From an uncultured Maricaulis sp. (GTDB lineage Bacteria > Pseudomonadota > Alphaproteobacteria > Caulobacterales > Maricaulaceae): a stretch of 42,562 bases of DNA. The position numbers and the translations under genes were made by a program. Positions within the stretch are counted from its first letter, which is position 1. Every line of letters starts with the position of its first letter. Positions 1-7,444 of this stretch are shown here, piece after piece. The stretch covers positions 1 to 42,562 of the forward strand of contig NZ_CAJQOO010000042.1 in NCBI RefSeq assembly GCF_905480005.1. Direction: 5' to 3'. Under the pieces are notes generated by a model. It searched no databases. It was not told the DNA's origin and saw nothing but the letters and a program-made list of their open reading frames with translations.

Positions 1-35
1 TTGAGCTCTGGCGGGCGCAACCCCACACTCCGGTC

Positions 36-626
36 ATGCGCAAGATTCTTCTCGTCAATGGGCATCAGCCCTTTCCCTCGTCTCCGGGGCGGCTCAATGC
101 GACCTTCACCGAGCGGGCGCGCCAGGCCTTCCTGGCGGGCAGGGCTGAAGTGGAGAGCGTGGCTGTGGCGGATGCGTGGGATGTGGAGACGCAGATCGGG
201 CTGCAGCTCTGGGCGGATTTCGTTCTCTATCAGTTTCCGCTCAACTCGATGGGGCCGCCCTGGTCATTGAAGCGCTATCTCGACGAGGTTTTCACGGCCG
301 GCATGGATGGCCGGCTGGCGCGCGGCGATGGGCGCACCCGGTCAGACCCGTCACGGCCTTATGGCTCGGGCGGGCGGATGCAGGGGCGATCCTATGCGCT
401 CTCACTGACCATGAATGCGCCGCGCGGGGCGTTCGACGATCCCGACGCGCCCTTGTTCAAGGGGCGGTCGGTTGATGATCTGTTGGCCCCCTTGCACATT
501 AATTTTGCCTTTTTCGGTCTGGCACAACGGCCCGGTTTCGTGGCCCATGATGTCGCCAAGAATTCACGGATTGCAGCTGATCTGGAGCGGTTTGATGCCT
601 ATCTGGCGGACCTGATGACCGATTGA
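36..626 (+). CDS. mdaB: MdaB-like NAD(P)H:quinone reductase, flavodoxin fold
   Basis: 196 aa. The N-terminus (KILLVNGHQPFPSSPGRLN) is a flavodoxin-like first strand and phosphate-binding loop. The middle has WADFVLYQFPLNSMGPPWSLK followed by YLDEVFTAGM, which matches the active-site region of the MdaB/NQO1 family. These cytosolic FAD enzymes reduce quinones by two electrons and limit redox cycling. The ATG at 36 gives the expected length (E. coli MdaB is about 193 aa). No clear Shine-Dalgarno sequence is visible, and only 35 bases precede the start, so any operon partner upstream is unknown. The assignment is by motif recognition; a related NAD(P)H oxidoreductase of the same fold is the main alternative. 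Confidence 0.85.
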   Translation: MRKILLVNGHQPFPSSPGRLNATFTERARQAFLAGRAEVESVAVADAWDVETQIGLQLWADFVLYQFPLNSMGPPWSLKRYLDEVFTAGMDGRLARGDGRTRSDPSRPYGSGGRMQGRSYALSLTMNAPRGAFDDPDAPLFKGRSVDDLLAPLHINFAFFGLAQRPGFVAHDVAKNSRIAADLERFDAYLADLMTD

Positions 627-712
627 GCATGAATGGGGCGGCCTTGAGTCGCGTCTGCGCTTTGCCGGGCCCGTATCTCAGCCGGCTATTTGGTTCGACG
701 CGCCGATTTGCC

Positions 713-741
713 TTGCCAAAATCGCGTCGATCGCCCATATA
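713..741 (+). promoter_or_regulatory. Candidate promoter of the cold-shock gene
   Basis: TTGCCA (713-718), a 17-bp spacer and CATATA (736-741) form a sigma70-like promoter in the 263-bp gap before the cold-shock gene. A start near 748 would give a 5' leader of about 140 nt, in line with the long leaders known for cspA-type genes. Prediction from sequence only. Confidence 0.4.
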
Positions 742-773
742 GCGGTCACTCGATCTTGATTGCCGAATCTTCT

Positions 774-792
774 GGGGGCGAGTTTTGCCCCC
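774..792 (+). promoter_or_regulatory. GC-clamped hairpin in the csp leader
   Basis: GGGGGC (774-779) and GCCCCC (787-792) are a perfect inverted repeat around a 7-nt loop. The hairpin lies inside the predicted csp leader, about 100 nt before the start codon. There is no T-run after it (C's follow), so it does not look like a terminator. It may stabilise or temperature-gate the mRNA. Confidence 0.4.
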
Positions 793-889
793 CCGACGCT
801 CTTCCCTTTCAAATTTCGACACTTCGGGCATCAGCTGACACGCGGTCGGTTGGGCCCACAACAACGTGCCTGATTGAAAGGACATCGTC

Positions 890-1099
890 ATGGCTACTGG
901 TATCGTTAAATTCTTCAACACCACCAAAGGTTTTGGTTTCATTCAGCCGGAAGACGGCTCTACGGACGTTTTCGTCCACATCTCTGCTGTCGAGCGTTCC
1001 GGCCTGACCACGATCACCGAAGGTCAGAAGCTGAACTTCGAAGTCGTCCAGGACAAGCGTTCTGGCAAGAATGCTGCCGAGAACCTGGAAGTCGCGTAA
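890..1099 (+). CDS. Cold-shock protein, CspA family
   Basis: 69 aa, a single cold-shock (OB-fold) domain. The RNA-binding motifs RNP1 (KGFGFI, residues 14-19) and RNP2 (VFVHIS, about residues 28-33) are intact. Proteins of this family bind single-stranded RNA and DNA and melt mRNA structure. AAAGGA lies about 9 nt before the ATG. The opening codons (GGT ATC GTT AAA TTC) are less GC-rich at third positions than neighbouring genes, as expected for a highly expressed gene. It is monocistronic: its own promoter candidate and long leader lie upstream and a strong terminator lies about 55 nt downstream. Confidence 0.95.
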   Translation: MATGIVKFFNTTKGFGFIQPEDGSTDVFVHISAVERSGLTTITEGQKLNFEVVQDKRSGKNAAENLEVA

Positions 1100-1154
1100 G
1101 CGGCTTCCGGCTTGCCTGACGTCCCGCTAACGGACGGATAGGTGACGCACAGAG

Positions 1155-1183
1155 AGGCCGGGCATTCGCCCGGCCTTTTTGTT
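1155..1183 (+). terminator. Rho-independent terminator after csp
   Basis: A perfect 9-bp stem, AGGCCGGGC (1155-1163) and GCCCGGCCT (1168-1176), with loop ATTC, runs into TTTTGTTT. It lies 55 nt after the csp stop codon and before the next ribosome binding site. Confidence 0.92.
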
Positions 1184-1226
1184 TCTGAACGACCCGAAAC
1201 GACAACTGCAGAAGGAGTCCGATCCG

Positions 1227-1493
1227 ATGGCTACATTGTTCAATGGTGACCAGCTGCGCCTGAAGCCCGATCCCAAGCTGGATCCGGAACAGGACGCTGA
1301 GCCGGTCAAGGCCGTGCCGGCCCAGAACTCCGTTCTTGATCTTCTGCAGGAAGAAGCCGATCTGCGCCTGGCCAAGGTTCAGACCCTGCGCAAGGCGCGC
1401 CTGGCCATGCAGGCCAAGGCTGCGGCCGAGGCCGAGCCCGCCGCGCCGAAAAAGCGCCGCGCCAAGCCGCCGAAATTCGCCAATCAGTCCTAG
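1227..1493 (+). CDS. Small basic hypothetical protein
   Basis: 88 aa from the ATG at 1227, chosen over an upstream in-frame start at 1179 because GAAGGAG (1211-1217) is placed correctly and because 1179 lies within the csp terminator. The protein is soluble and probably mostly helical: a Pro/Asp-rich N-terminal segment, a helix rich in Leu/Glu/Arg (VLDLLQEEADLRLAKVQTLR), then an Ala/Lys/Arg tail ending PKKRRAKPPKF. No family is recognised. The basic tail could bind nucleic acid, but that is a guess. Its TAG stop overlaps the stop of the convergent peroxidase gene within a shared CTAG. Confidence 0.7.
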   Translation: MATLFNGDQLRLKPDPKLDPEQDAEPVKAVPAQNSVLDLLQEEADLRLAKVQTLRKARLAMQAKAAAEAEPAAPKKRRAKPPKFANQS

Positions 1494-1969
1494 AGCAGGG
1501 CTTCGATCTCGCCGCGGATCTTCTCCGGCGTGTCCTGGGGGCCGAAGCGCTTGACGACCCGGCCCTCGCGATCGACCAGGAATTTGGTGAAATTCCACTT
1601 GATCGACGTCGAACCCATCAATCCCCTGGCTTGTGATTTCAGCCAGTCATAGAGCGGGTGGGCGTCTGGTCCGTTGACCTGGATCTTTTCGAACATCGGA
1701 AATTTCACGTCATAGGTGAGTGTGCAGAAATTGGCGATTTCTGCGGCATCGCCGGGCTCCTGCTTGCCGAACTGGTTGCAGGGAAAGCCGAGGACAGCGA
1801 GCCCCTTGTCGGCGAGCTCCGAATGCAGGGTCTCCAGGCCCTCATACTGGGGCGTGAAGCCGCACTTGCTGGCGGTATTGACGATCAGCATCACCTGGCC
1901 CTCATAGCTGGACAGTGAAACCTCGTCCCCGCTGATGTCGGTGGCCGTGAAGTCGTGAATGCGGCTCAT
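1490..1969 (-). CDS. Glutathione peroxidase (Cys type)
   Basis: 159 aa, full length for the family. The active-site loop is NTASKCGFTPQYEGLE with Cys36 in place of selenocysteine. The second signature FPCNQFGKQEPG (Gln of the catalytic tetrad) and WNFTKFLVDREG (Trp and Asn) follow. It reduces hydrogen and lipid peroxides. Bacterial Cys-GPx enzymes usually prefer thioredoxin, and the Cys in FPCNQF is a candidate resolving cysteine. GAGGAG precedes the ATG. It diverges from slyX across about 96 bp. Confidence 0.95.
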   Translation of the reverse strand: MSRIHDFTATDISGDEVSLSSYEGQVMLIVNTASKCGFTPQYEGLETLHSELADKGLAVLGFPCNQFGKQEPGDAAEIANFCTLTYDVKFPMFEKIQVNGPDAHPLYDWLKSQARGLMGSTSIKWNFTKFLVDREGRVVKRFGPQDTPEKIRGEIEALL

Positions 1970-2065
1970 GGAAATCTCCTCTGTCTCCTGCGATCATATG
2001 TGGTGTGATCGCGATGCGAGACAAGCGTTCAGATTGCGCTAGTTTGCCGCCGAGGAAGAGCCGGG

Positions 2066-2284
2066 ATGACCATGATGACCGATACGCTGCAGGCCCGCAT
2101 TGAGGCGCTGGAAATCCATGTCGCCCATCAGGATGCGACGGTTGAGGACCTCAATGGCGTCATCCTCGCCCAGCGCGAGGAACTCGATCGGCTGACGCGT
2201 CGCATCAATCGCATGATGTCGCAGATCGATGAGCTCGAAGCCGCCGCACCGGCCCCGGAAGTGACCAAGCCGCCGCATTATTGA
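2066..2284 (+). CDS. slyX: SlyX family protein
   Basis: 72 aa. Heptad-like coiled coil (RIEALEIHVAHQDATVEDLN, then REELDRLTRRINRM) followed by a Pro/Ala linker and the characteristic C-terminus PPHY. This matches the SlyX family, a short coiled-coil protein of unknown function that is widespread in proteobacteria. GAGGAAG (2052-2058) supports the ATG at 2066; ATGs at 2072 and 2075 are also possible. Confidence 0.9.
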   Translation: MTMMTDTLQARIEALEIHVAHQDATVEDLNGVILAQREELDRLTRRINRMMSQIDELEAAAPAPEVTKPPHY

Positions 2285-2299
2285 TGCCGGGGGCTGCGG

Positions 2300-2635
2300 T
2301 CAGCTGAACACGCTCGCCGATTCCGTCTCCACGGTGATCGGGCGGAACATCCGGTAGATCATCATGGCGAGCACGAAAAAGCCGCCAAAGATCAAGGCCT
2401 GGATAAAGGCAACGACCGGGAAGAAAATCATCACGGGCAAGGCGCCCGCGAGAAATGCGCCGACGCCGTAGGCGGCCTCTCCATTCACGGTCAGGGGCGC
2501 GCCTGACAGGGACCTCAGTATCATCAGGACGAAGATGAAGGCGAAGAGCAACGTCCAGGTAAAGGTCCAGCCCACCACAACCAGCTTGTAGATACTGCCG
2601 AGTGAGAGCTGTCCATTGCGTGTCCTGAGTCGCAT
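2300..2635 (-). CDS. Hypothetical inner-membrane protein
   Basis: 111 aa. Hydrophobic stretches at about residues 16-42, 58-80 and 80-100 suggest three membrane segments. The short charged N-terminus (RLRTRNGQ) is probably cytoplasmic. AGGGGGAT precedes the ATG. No family is recognised. It lies convergent to slyX and downstream of the LytTR regulator gene, on the same strand with a 64-bp gap, so co-transcription with that regulator is possible. Confidence 0.75.
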   Translation of the reverse strand: MRLRTRNGQLSLGSIYKLVVVGWTFTWTLLFAFIFVLMILRSLSGAPLTVNGEAAYGVGAFLAGALPVMIFFPVVAFIQALIFGGFFVLAMMIYRMFRPITVETESASVFS

Positions 2636-2699
2636 GATATCCCCCTGCTTATGCCAGGTTGCAGGCTAGCGGGCAGGGCGACGCCCCGGCAAGGCGGTA

Positions 2700-4280
2700 T
2701 CACCCGGTTTCCACAGTCTTCTCCGCCAGCGCCGAGCGGACCGCCGGCATGATGCGGCGACTGACCGGTCCTTCACTGGCATTGGACAATAGGAGCCGGC
2801 CTGTCCCGCTCGCTTCACGCTCCAGCGCGGAGACGAAAAGCGTATTGACGATGTGCGAGCGGTGGACGCGCAGGAAGGCGGCCGGGAGCTGATCCTCCAG
2901 CCCGCCCAGCGTGCCCGTATAGAGCGTGGTCGCCCCGTCCTCGAAGTGCAGTTCGACATAATCGCCCGCGGCCTTGAGCTGGACGATGCGATCGGTCGAG
3001 ACATAGTCGACGCGGCCGGCGCTCACGAGCTGGATCTGTTCCGGCGCTGACTTCTGGCGGGCCTGGGCGAGGGCGGTCTCCAGTTGCAGGGCACGCCCGG
3101 TTTCCAGCCTGCGTTGCCGGCGTTCCTGAACAAGAAGCTGGGCCTGTTGGTAGATTCCGAAGGCGAGCACGCCGGCGGCCGCGTGGAAATAGCCGACATC
3201 GAGAAAGCGGGACCCGAAATGAAAGACCGCGAGAAGTCCCAGAATGAACAGGCCGGCGAGTATGAGGGCGCCGCGCTGTTTGCGGGCGGCCCAGCCGAGT
3301 GAGAGCAGGAGACCGGCGCCGCAACCGGTCATCATGACACCCGCCGTCTTGCCGTCGAAGCCGGGAATGAGAGCAATCACGATGGCCATGGCCAGAGCCA
3401 CAACGGACAGGCGCGCCAGGCGAGACCGCCAATCCAGCGATGTCATGCGCAGCATCAGCCATGCCAGCAGGCAGAGCATGAAGCCGGCGGCGCACACCGT
3501 GATCAGGACAAGTCGCGTGTCGTGGAAGGGGTAGGGATAGGCGACGAGGCCGCGCGCTGATTCCACGAAGAGTTCAGTACCGGCAAAGAGGGAGGCGCAG
3601 GCGAGGAAAAGGGAGGCTTCCCGGTCCTCATTGCGCCACGCGGTAACCCCGAAGAAGACGAGCCCGATCAGGAAGACCCCGAAAGTGATCAGGCTGGGCC
3701 AATAGCCGGTTATGATGAAAGTGGTCGGGTTCTGAAAACGGCTGAACTGGATGGCGTGGATGGGCGAGACGAGGCGCAGCCAGCCATGATGGCTGGAGAG
3801 GCGCATGTCGATCACATTATCGCCAGCCCGGACCAATGTGTGCGGCACGAACAGGCTGGCATCGATGCGGCCCGCCTCCTCGGCCCTGGAAGTGTCCGCC
3901 GGGAGGCCGTTGGCGCCGATCCGGCTACCGTTGAAATAGACCTCGCTCGACATCTTGCCCATGACCATCAGACCCCAGGGGCCTGTGCCCTGCCATTCGC
4001 CATTGGTCAGGGGCAGCCGCAGCCGGACCCAGATATGGCGACCTTGCGGGTCGAGATTGTAAAGAGCGACCGTCTCGCAGTCGGCGGCGGTGAAGTCCGG
4101 CGGCGCGATGTCGCTATCGCGCGCCGGGCAGACAATCACGTCCTCGATGGCAACATGGGTGGTTCGCTGGGCGCCAGCGCCCGTTGCGAACGCGACCAGG
4201 GCAAGCAGGGCAAGCAGGGCAAGCAGGCTGGCTCGAAAGCCGGCGGCGAGGACGTGGGGCGGGATCGGACGAACGGTCAT
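2700..4280 (-). CDS. Seven-TM sensor with C-terminal LytTR DNA-binding domain
   Basis: 526 aa from the ATG at 4280, chosen because a signal peptide (to about residue 37, GAGA-Q) follows at once. Residues 40-185 form a periplasmic domain resembling the galactose-binding-like sensor of 7TMR-DISM proteins (WVRLRLPL, VYFNGSRIG). Residues 188-383 contain seven hydrophobic segments. A basic helical linker (384-412) leads to a LytTR domain (415-515) with the typical FLRVHRSHIVN. It combines extracytoplasmic sensing, membrane and DNA binding in one chain, with no receiver or kinase domain. It probably controls transcription from the membrane. It is divergent from the secreted hydrolase at 4427 over a 146-bp gap, so that gene is a natural candidate target. 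Confidence 0.88.
   Translation of the reverse strand: MTVRPIPPHVLAAGFRASLLALLALLALVAFATGAGAQRTTHVAIEDVIVCPARDSDIAPPDFTAADCETVALYNLDPQGRHIWVRLRLPLTNGEWQGTGPWGLMVMGKMSSEVYFNGSRIGANGLPADTSRAEEAGRIDASLFVPHTLVRAGDNVIDMRLSSHHGWLRLVSPIHAIQFSRFQNPTTFIITGYWPSLITFGVFLIGLVFFGVTAWRNEDREASLFLACASLFAGTELFVESARGLVAYPYPFHDTRLVLITVCAAGFMLCLLAWLMLRMTSLDWRSRLARLSVVALAMAIVIALIPGFDGKTAGVMMTGCGAGLLLSLGWAARKQRGALILAGLFILGLLAVFHFGSRFLDVGYFHAAAGVLAFGIYQQAQLLVQERRQRRLETGRALQLETALAQARQKSAPEQIQLVSAGRVDYVSTDRIVQLKAAGDYVELHFEDGATTLYTGTLGGLEDQLPAAFLRVHRSHIVNTLFVSALEREASGTGRLLLSNASEGPVSRRIMPAVRSALAEKTVETG
4201..4227. repeat. 3 x 9-bp tandem repeat in the LytTR signal peptide
   Basis: GCAAGCAGG occurs three times in perfect tandem. 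On the minus strand it encodes the Leu-Ala-Leu core of the LytTR sensor's signal peptide. The unit is a multiple of three, so changes in copy number would lengthen or shorten the hydrophobic core without a frameshift. Confidence 0.9.
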
Positions 4281-4426
4281 GTTTGCCAGATTAGCGGTTG
4301 CGGTCCGGGGCGTCCCGCCGCTTGTCGGTTGATCGGCACCGCTGGCCGAATTCCGGGTGTGACGCGACGCCGGACGCGGTCTGATCACGGCATGCCCGGG
4401 GGGCAAGCCAATTCGGAGATGCAGTC

Positions 4427-5911
4427 ATGACACTCACCCAGATCGCACGCGCCAGCCTGCTGGCCGGCACGGCCTTGCTCGCCGGCCTTCTGGCCGGGCC
4501 CGCGCCGCAGGCCCTTGCCCAGGGCGACGGTGAGAGCGAAATCACCTTTACCGCCCAGAGCGGCGACACTGTCGAGGCCTATCGCGGTGAATTCCAGGTG
4601 CCGGAAAACCGGGCCGACCCGGACAGCCGGATGATCACGATCAGCTATGTCCGCTTTCCCGCGACCGGCGAGACAGCCGGTCCGCCCATTGTCTATCTCG
4701 CAGGAGGCCCGGGCGGTTCCGGGTCCGGAACGGCGCAGGGGCGTCGCTTCCCGCTTTTCATGGCCATGCGCCAGCATGCGGATGTGATTGCCTTCGACCA
4801 GAGGGGCACAGGCCAGAGCCAGCGCCCGCCGCGTTGCGCCAGCAGCCAGCAGATTGATAGCGCCGCTCGGGTCAGCGATGCGGACATCGTGGCGGCCTAT
4901 CAGGCGGCCCTCGCCGAGTGTGTGGGCTTCTGGCAGGCCGAGGGCGTCGACCTGCTCGGCTATACGACGCGCGAAAGTGTCGCCGACCTGTCAGACCTGC
5001 GTGCCCATCTGGGTGCGGACGCGATGTCGCTCTGGGGCATTTCCTATGGCAGCCATCTCGCCCTGGCGGCCCTCGACGCAATCCCGGACGAGATCGAGCG
5101 GGTCATCATCGCCAGCGCGGAAGGTCTCGACCAGACCGTGAAATACCCCGCCCGCACCGACGCCTATATTGCGCGCCTGCAGGCGGCGATCGACACGCAG
5201 CCGGCCGCGGCTGCGCTCTATCCGGACATTGCGGGCCTGATGCGCCGGGTGCATGCACAGCTGGAAGCGGAGCCGATCCTGATCCAGGTGCCACAGGAAG
5301 ACGGACCGGCAATCCCCTTCCTTCTGCAACGCCACAACGTGCAGCAATTCTCCTCGGGCCTGATTGCCGATCCCGCCAATGCCGGCCTGTTGCCTGCGCT
5401 CTATGCCAGTCTCGAGCAGGGCGACACCACATTGGCGACCCGTCTGCTCGGCTTCTTCTGGACACCGGGCGAGCCGCTTTCACTCAATGCCATGTCGACT
5501 GCGATGGATATTGCCTCCGGGATTGATGCCGATCGTCTTGCCGCGGTGGAGGCGCAGGCGGAGACCAGTCTTCTGGGCCTCTATCTCAATTTCCCCATGC
5601 CACAGCTCAATGACGCGGTGGACGGCCTGGATCTCGGCGCAGACTTCCGCACCGGCCCGACCGGCGACACGCCTGTCCTGCTGCTGACCGGTACGCTGGA
5701 CGGCCGGACCTATCCGCAAAGCCAGCGTGAGGCGGTCGCAGATCTGAGCGATGTGACCCGGGTCGTCGTGCGCAATGCCGGCCATAACCTCTTCATGACA
5801 ACGCCCGAGGTTGGTGAGGTCATGCACCGCTTCATGCGGGACGAGCCGATCGACGACACGGAGATCGTGATCGATCTGCCCGACTTCCTGGCCAACCCGT
5901 TCGAGCGCTAG
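4427..5911 (+). CDS. Secreted alpha/beta hydrolase, TAP/prolyl-aminopeptidase-like
   Basis: 494 aa. An N-terminal signal peptide ends near AQALAQ (residue 32). The fold shows the oxyanion region AGGPGGSG, the strand VIAFDQRGTGQSQ, a nucleophile elbow GISYGS (Ser206), the acid in LTGTLDGRTYP (Asp425) and the base in NAGHN (His453). This layout is that of peptidase family S33 enzymes of the tripeptidyl/prolyl aminopeptidase type, with a long lid between Ser and Asp. It is probably periplasmic or secreted and releases N-terminal residues from peptides; the substrate cannot be read from sequence. GGAG sits 8 nt before the ATG. It is divergent from the LytTR sensor-regulator. Confidence 0.88.
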   Translation: MTLTQIARASLLAGTALLAGLLAGPAPQALAQGDGESEITFTAQSGDTVEAYRGEFQVPENRADPDSRMITISYVRFPATGETAGPPIVYLAGGPGGSGSGTAQGRRFPLFMAMRQHADVIAFDQRGTGQSQRPPRCASSQQIDSAARVSDADIVAAYQAALAECVGFWQAEGVDLLGYTTRESVADLSDLRAHLGADAMSLWGISYGSHLALAALDAIPDEIERVIIASAEGLDQTVKYPARTDAYIARLQAAIDTQPAAAALYPDIAGLMRRVHAQLEAEPILIQVPQEDGPAIPFLLQRHNVQQFSSGLIADPANAGLLPALYASLEQGDTTLATRLLGFFWTPGEPLSLNAMSTAMDIASGIDADRLAAVEAQAETSLLGLYLNFPMPQLNDAVDGLDLGADFRTGPTGDTPVLLLTGTLDGRTYPQSQREAVADLSDVTRVVVRNAGHNLFMTTPEVGEVMHRFMRDEPIDDTEIVIDLPDFLANPFER

Positions 5912-5932
5912 GGCCAGCCCCGGATCGTCAGG

Positions 5933-5972
5933 GCCCGCGTGGTAAAGATCGCAAGATCGGGACCGCGCGGGC
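5933..5972. other. Stable nested hairpin after the hydrolase gene
   Basis: GCCCGCG (5933-5939) pairs with CGCGGGC (5966-5972), extended inward by T-G, G-C, G-C and T-A pairs. Inside, GATC-GCAA-GATC (5947-5958) can form a second small stem capped by a GNRA-type tetraloop. It lies 21 nt after the hydrolase stop. Only TTG follows, so it is not a classical terminator; it could protect the 3' end or be a weak terminator. Confidence 0.5.
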
Positions 5973-6024
5973 TTGCCGCCATCGCTAAACCGGTTTCATG
6001 GTTCACCGTGGAGGAGACACGACC

Positions 6025-6885
6025 ATGATGCCGGATAACCGGGTTCGCCATGCCGAGCGGATCGAGCGCGTCCTCGCGCATATTGAAGCCGCAGACGAGG
6101 GCGAGCTGTCACTGGACAGGCTGGCTTCCATTGCCTGCCTTTCGCCCTTCCATTTTCACCGCGTGTTTCGACTGATGACCGGCGAGACCCTTGCCGAGAC
6201 AGTGCGCCGCGTGAGGCTGGCGCGCTCCCTGCCTGATCTGGCCAATCCCGACGAGACGGTGACGCGGGCTGCCGCTGGCGCGGGCTATGGTTCCAGCCAG
6301 TCCTATGCGCGGGCCTTCAAGGCCGCCACGGGTGGGTCGGCCAGCGAGCTGCGGGCCGGGCGAAGTGAATTGATGGCGCGTCTCCTGCGGCCCGCTCCGG
6401 AGCAGTCGGCGCAAAGCCCGATGGCGGTGGAGATTGTTTCAACGGATCCGCTTCGCTTGCTCGCAATCCGGAATATCGGCGCCTATTCCGAACTCAACGA
6501 GACCTATGAACGCCTGTTCGAGCGCGTCTTCACTCACCACCCGATGGAGGCCCTGGCCGGGATTTACGGCATCTGGCACGAAGACCCACGCTTCACCGAG
6601 GCGACGGCCCTGCATTTTGACTGCGCGATCGCTGTCGGGGATCTGGCCCCTCCCGATGGCATTGAGGTCCTGGCCCTGGCCGGTGGTCGTCACGCCCGCC
6701 TGCGCCATGTCGGCAGTTACCAGACCCTGCATGACAGTATCGACCGGCTCTACGCGGCCATTCTGACCCGCGAGGCGGACGAGATCGGCGATCAACCGCT
6801 CTTCGTGCATTATGTCGATGATCCGGAAAGCCGGCCCGAAGCGGAATGGCGCTCGGATATTTTTCTGCCACTCGCGCCGGGTTAG
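6025..6885 (+). CDS. AraC-family regulator with GyrI-like ligand domain
   Basis: 286 aa. The ATG at 6025 is chosen because GGAGGAG (6010-6016) is placed correctly; an in-frame ATG at 5998 is upstream of that site. Residues 1-110 carry the two helix-turn-helix units of an AraC DNA-binding domain (LASIACLSPFHFHRVFRLMTGE, then GYGSSQSYARAFKAATG). Residues from about 130 form a GyrI/SOUL-like small-molecule binding domain (VEIVSTDPLRLLAIRNIGAY). This order (HTH first, GyrI last) is that of the Rob/SoxS-like multidrug-responsive group. No transporter lies next to it, so its target is unknown. Confidence 0.92.
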   Translation: MMPDNRVRHAERIERVLAHIEAADEGELSLDRLASIACLSPFHFHRVFRLMTGETLAETVRRVRLARSLPDLANPDETVTRAAAGAGYGSSQSYARAFKAATGGSASELRAGRSELMARLLRPAPEQSAQSPMAVEIVSTDPLRLLAIRNIGAYSELNETYERLFERVFTHHPMEALAGIYGIWHEDPRFTEATALHFDCAIAVGDLAPPDGIEVLALAGGRHARLRHVGSYQTLHDSIDRLYAAILTREADEIGDQPLFVHYVDDPESRPEAEWRSDIFLPLAPG

Positions 6886-6930
6886 GGCAGGGTGGCGGCC
6901 TGCACTCCGGACAGGCGTATGACAGCCCCT

Positions 6931-6972
6931 TGCATCCAAATGCCGCTTCGGCGGCGACATAGGGTCAAAGGC
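6931..6972 (+). promoter_or_regulatory. Candidate ECF promoter of cassette 1
   Basis: TGCATCCAAA (6931-6940) and AGGGTCAAAGGC (6961-6972) lie upstream of the first membrane-protein/sigma cassette. The same two words, with starts again exactly 30 nt apart, lie upstream of the second cassette. The first fits a -35 element; the second would overlap the -10/start region. Shared spacing implies recognition by one protein, most simply one or both of the ECF sigma factors. No experimental support is available here. Confidence 0.55.
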
Positions 6973-7018
6973 TGCAGGGTGCGGCCCAAACGGACGCGAT
7001 CGACAGGAGACACACGCG

Positions 7019-7435
7019 ATGGCCGAGATATTTGACGATTACTGGTGGCTGCTCTTCCCGCTGGCCTTTTTTCTGGCAGCCGGTTGGGGAAGCTTCATGC
7101 GCTACAAGCGGACCCAGGCGAAGATCGACCTGCTGAAGACCTATGCCGCATCGGGCAAGGAGCCGCCGGCGGACCTGATCGCCAGTCTCGACAAGCCGGG
7201 AGACGGGCGGGCCGACTGGTCTGACCTGGATGGCGACGATGATCGGCGGGACAGCCATGGCACCGGTTCCAACGCCTTTCTCGTCATTCTCTTTGCCGGC
7301 TTCGCGGCGGTCTTTGCCTATGAGGGCTATCGTGGCCTGATCGGCATGGGCGAGGTGGCCTATTTCGTGGCCCTGATCTTCGTCGTGTTGTCGGCGTCCT
7401 TCTTCGTAGCGTCCTTCTTCAAGCGCAAGTCCTAG
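7019..7435 (+). CDS. DUF6249-like small membrane protein, cassette 1
   Basis: 138 aa. One TM near the N-terminus (about residues 9-25), then a cytoplasmic segment with RYKRTQAKIDLLKTYAASGKEPPADL, an acidic Asp/Arg-rich linker (about 60-80), and two more TMs (about 85-103 and 112-133). The pattern of TM, helix with a GxxxPxxL-type turn, linker and two TMs resembles DUF6249 proteins; this family name is from memory and needs a profile search. AGGAGA precedes the ATG. It is the first gene of a unit with the ECF sigma factor, 9 nt downstream, and has a counterpart at 9025. Confidence 0.8.
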   Translation: MAEIFDDYWWLLFPLAFFLAAGWGSFMRYKRTQAKIDLLKTYAASGKEPPADLIASLDKPGDGRADWSDLDGDDDRRDSHGTGSNAFLVILFAGFAAVFAYEGYRGLIGMGEVAYFVALIFVVLSASFFVASFFKRKS

Positions 7436-7444
7436 GACTGAGCC

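Noticed and set aside
1-270. 89-aa plus-strand ORF at the left edge
   Set aside because: Arg/Ser-rich shadow frame of mdaB starting at TTG at the window edge.
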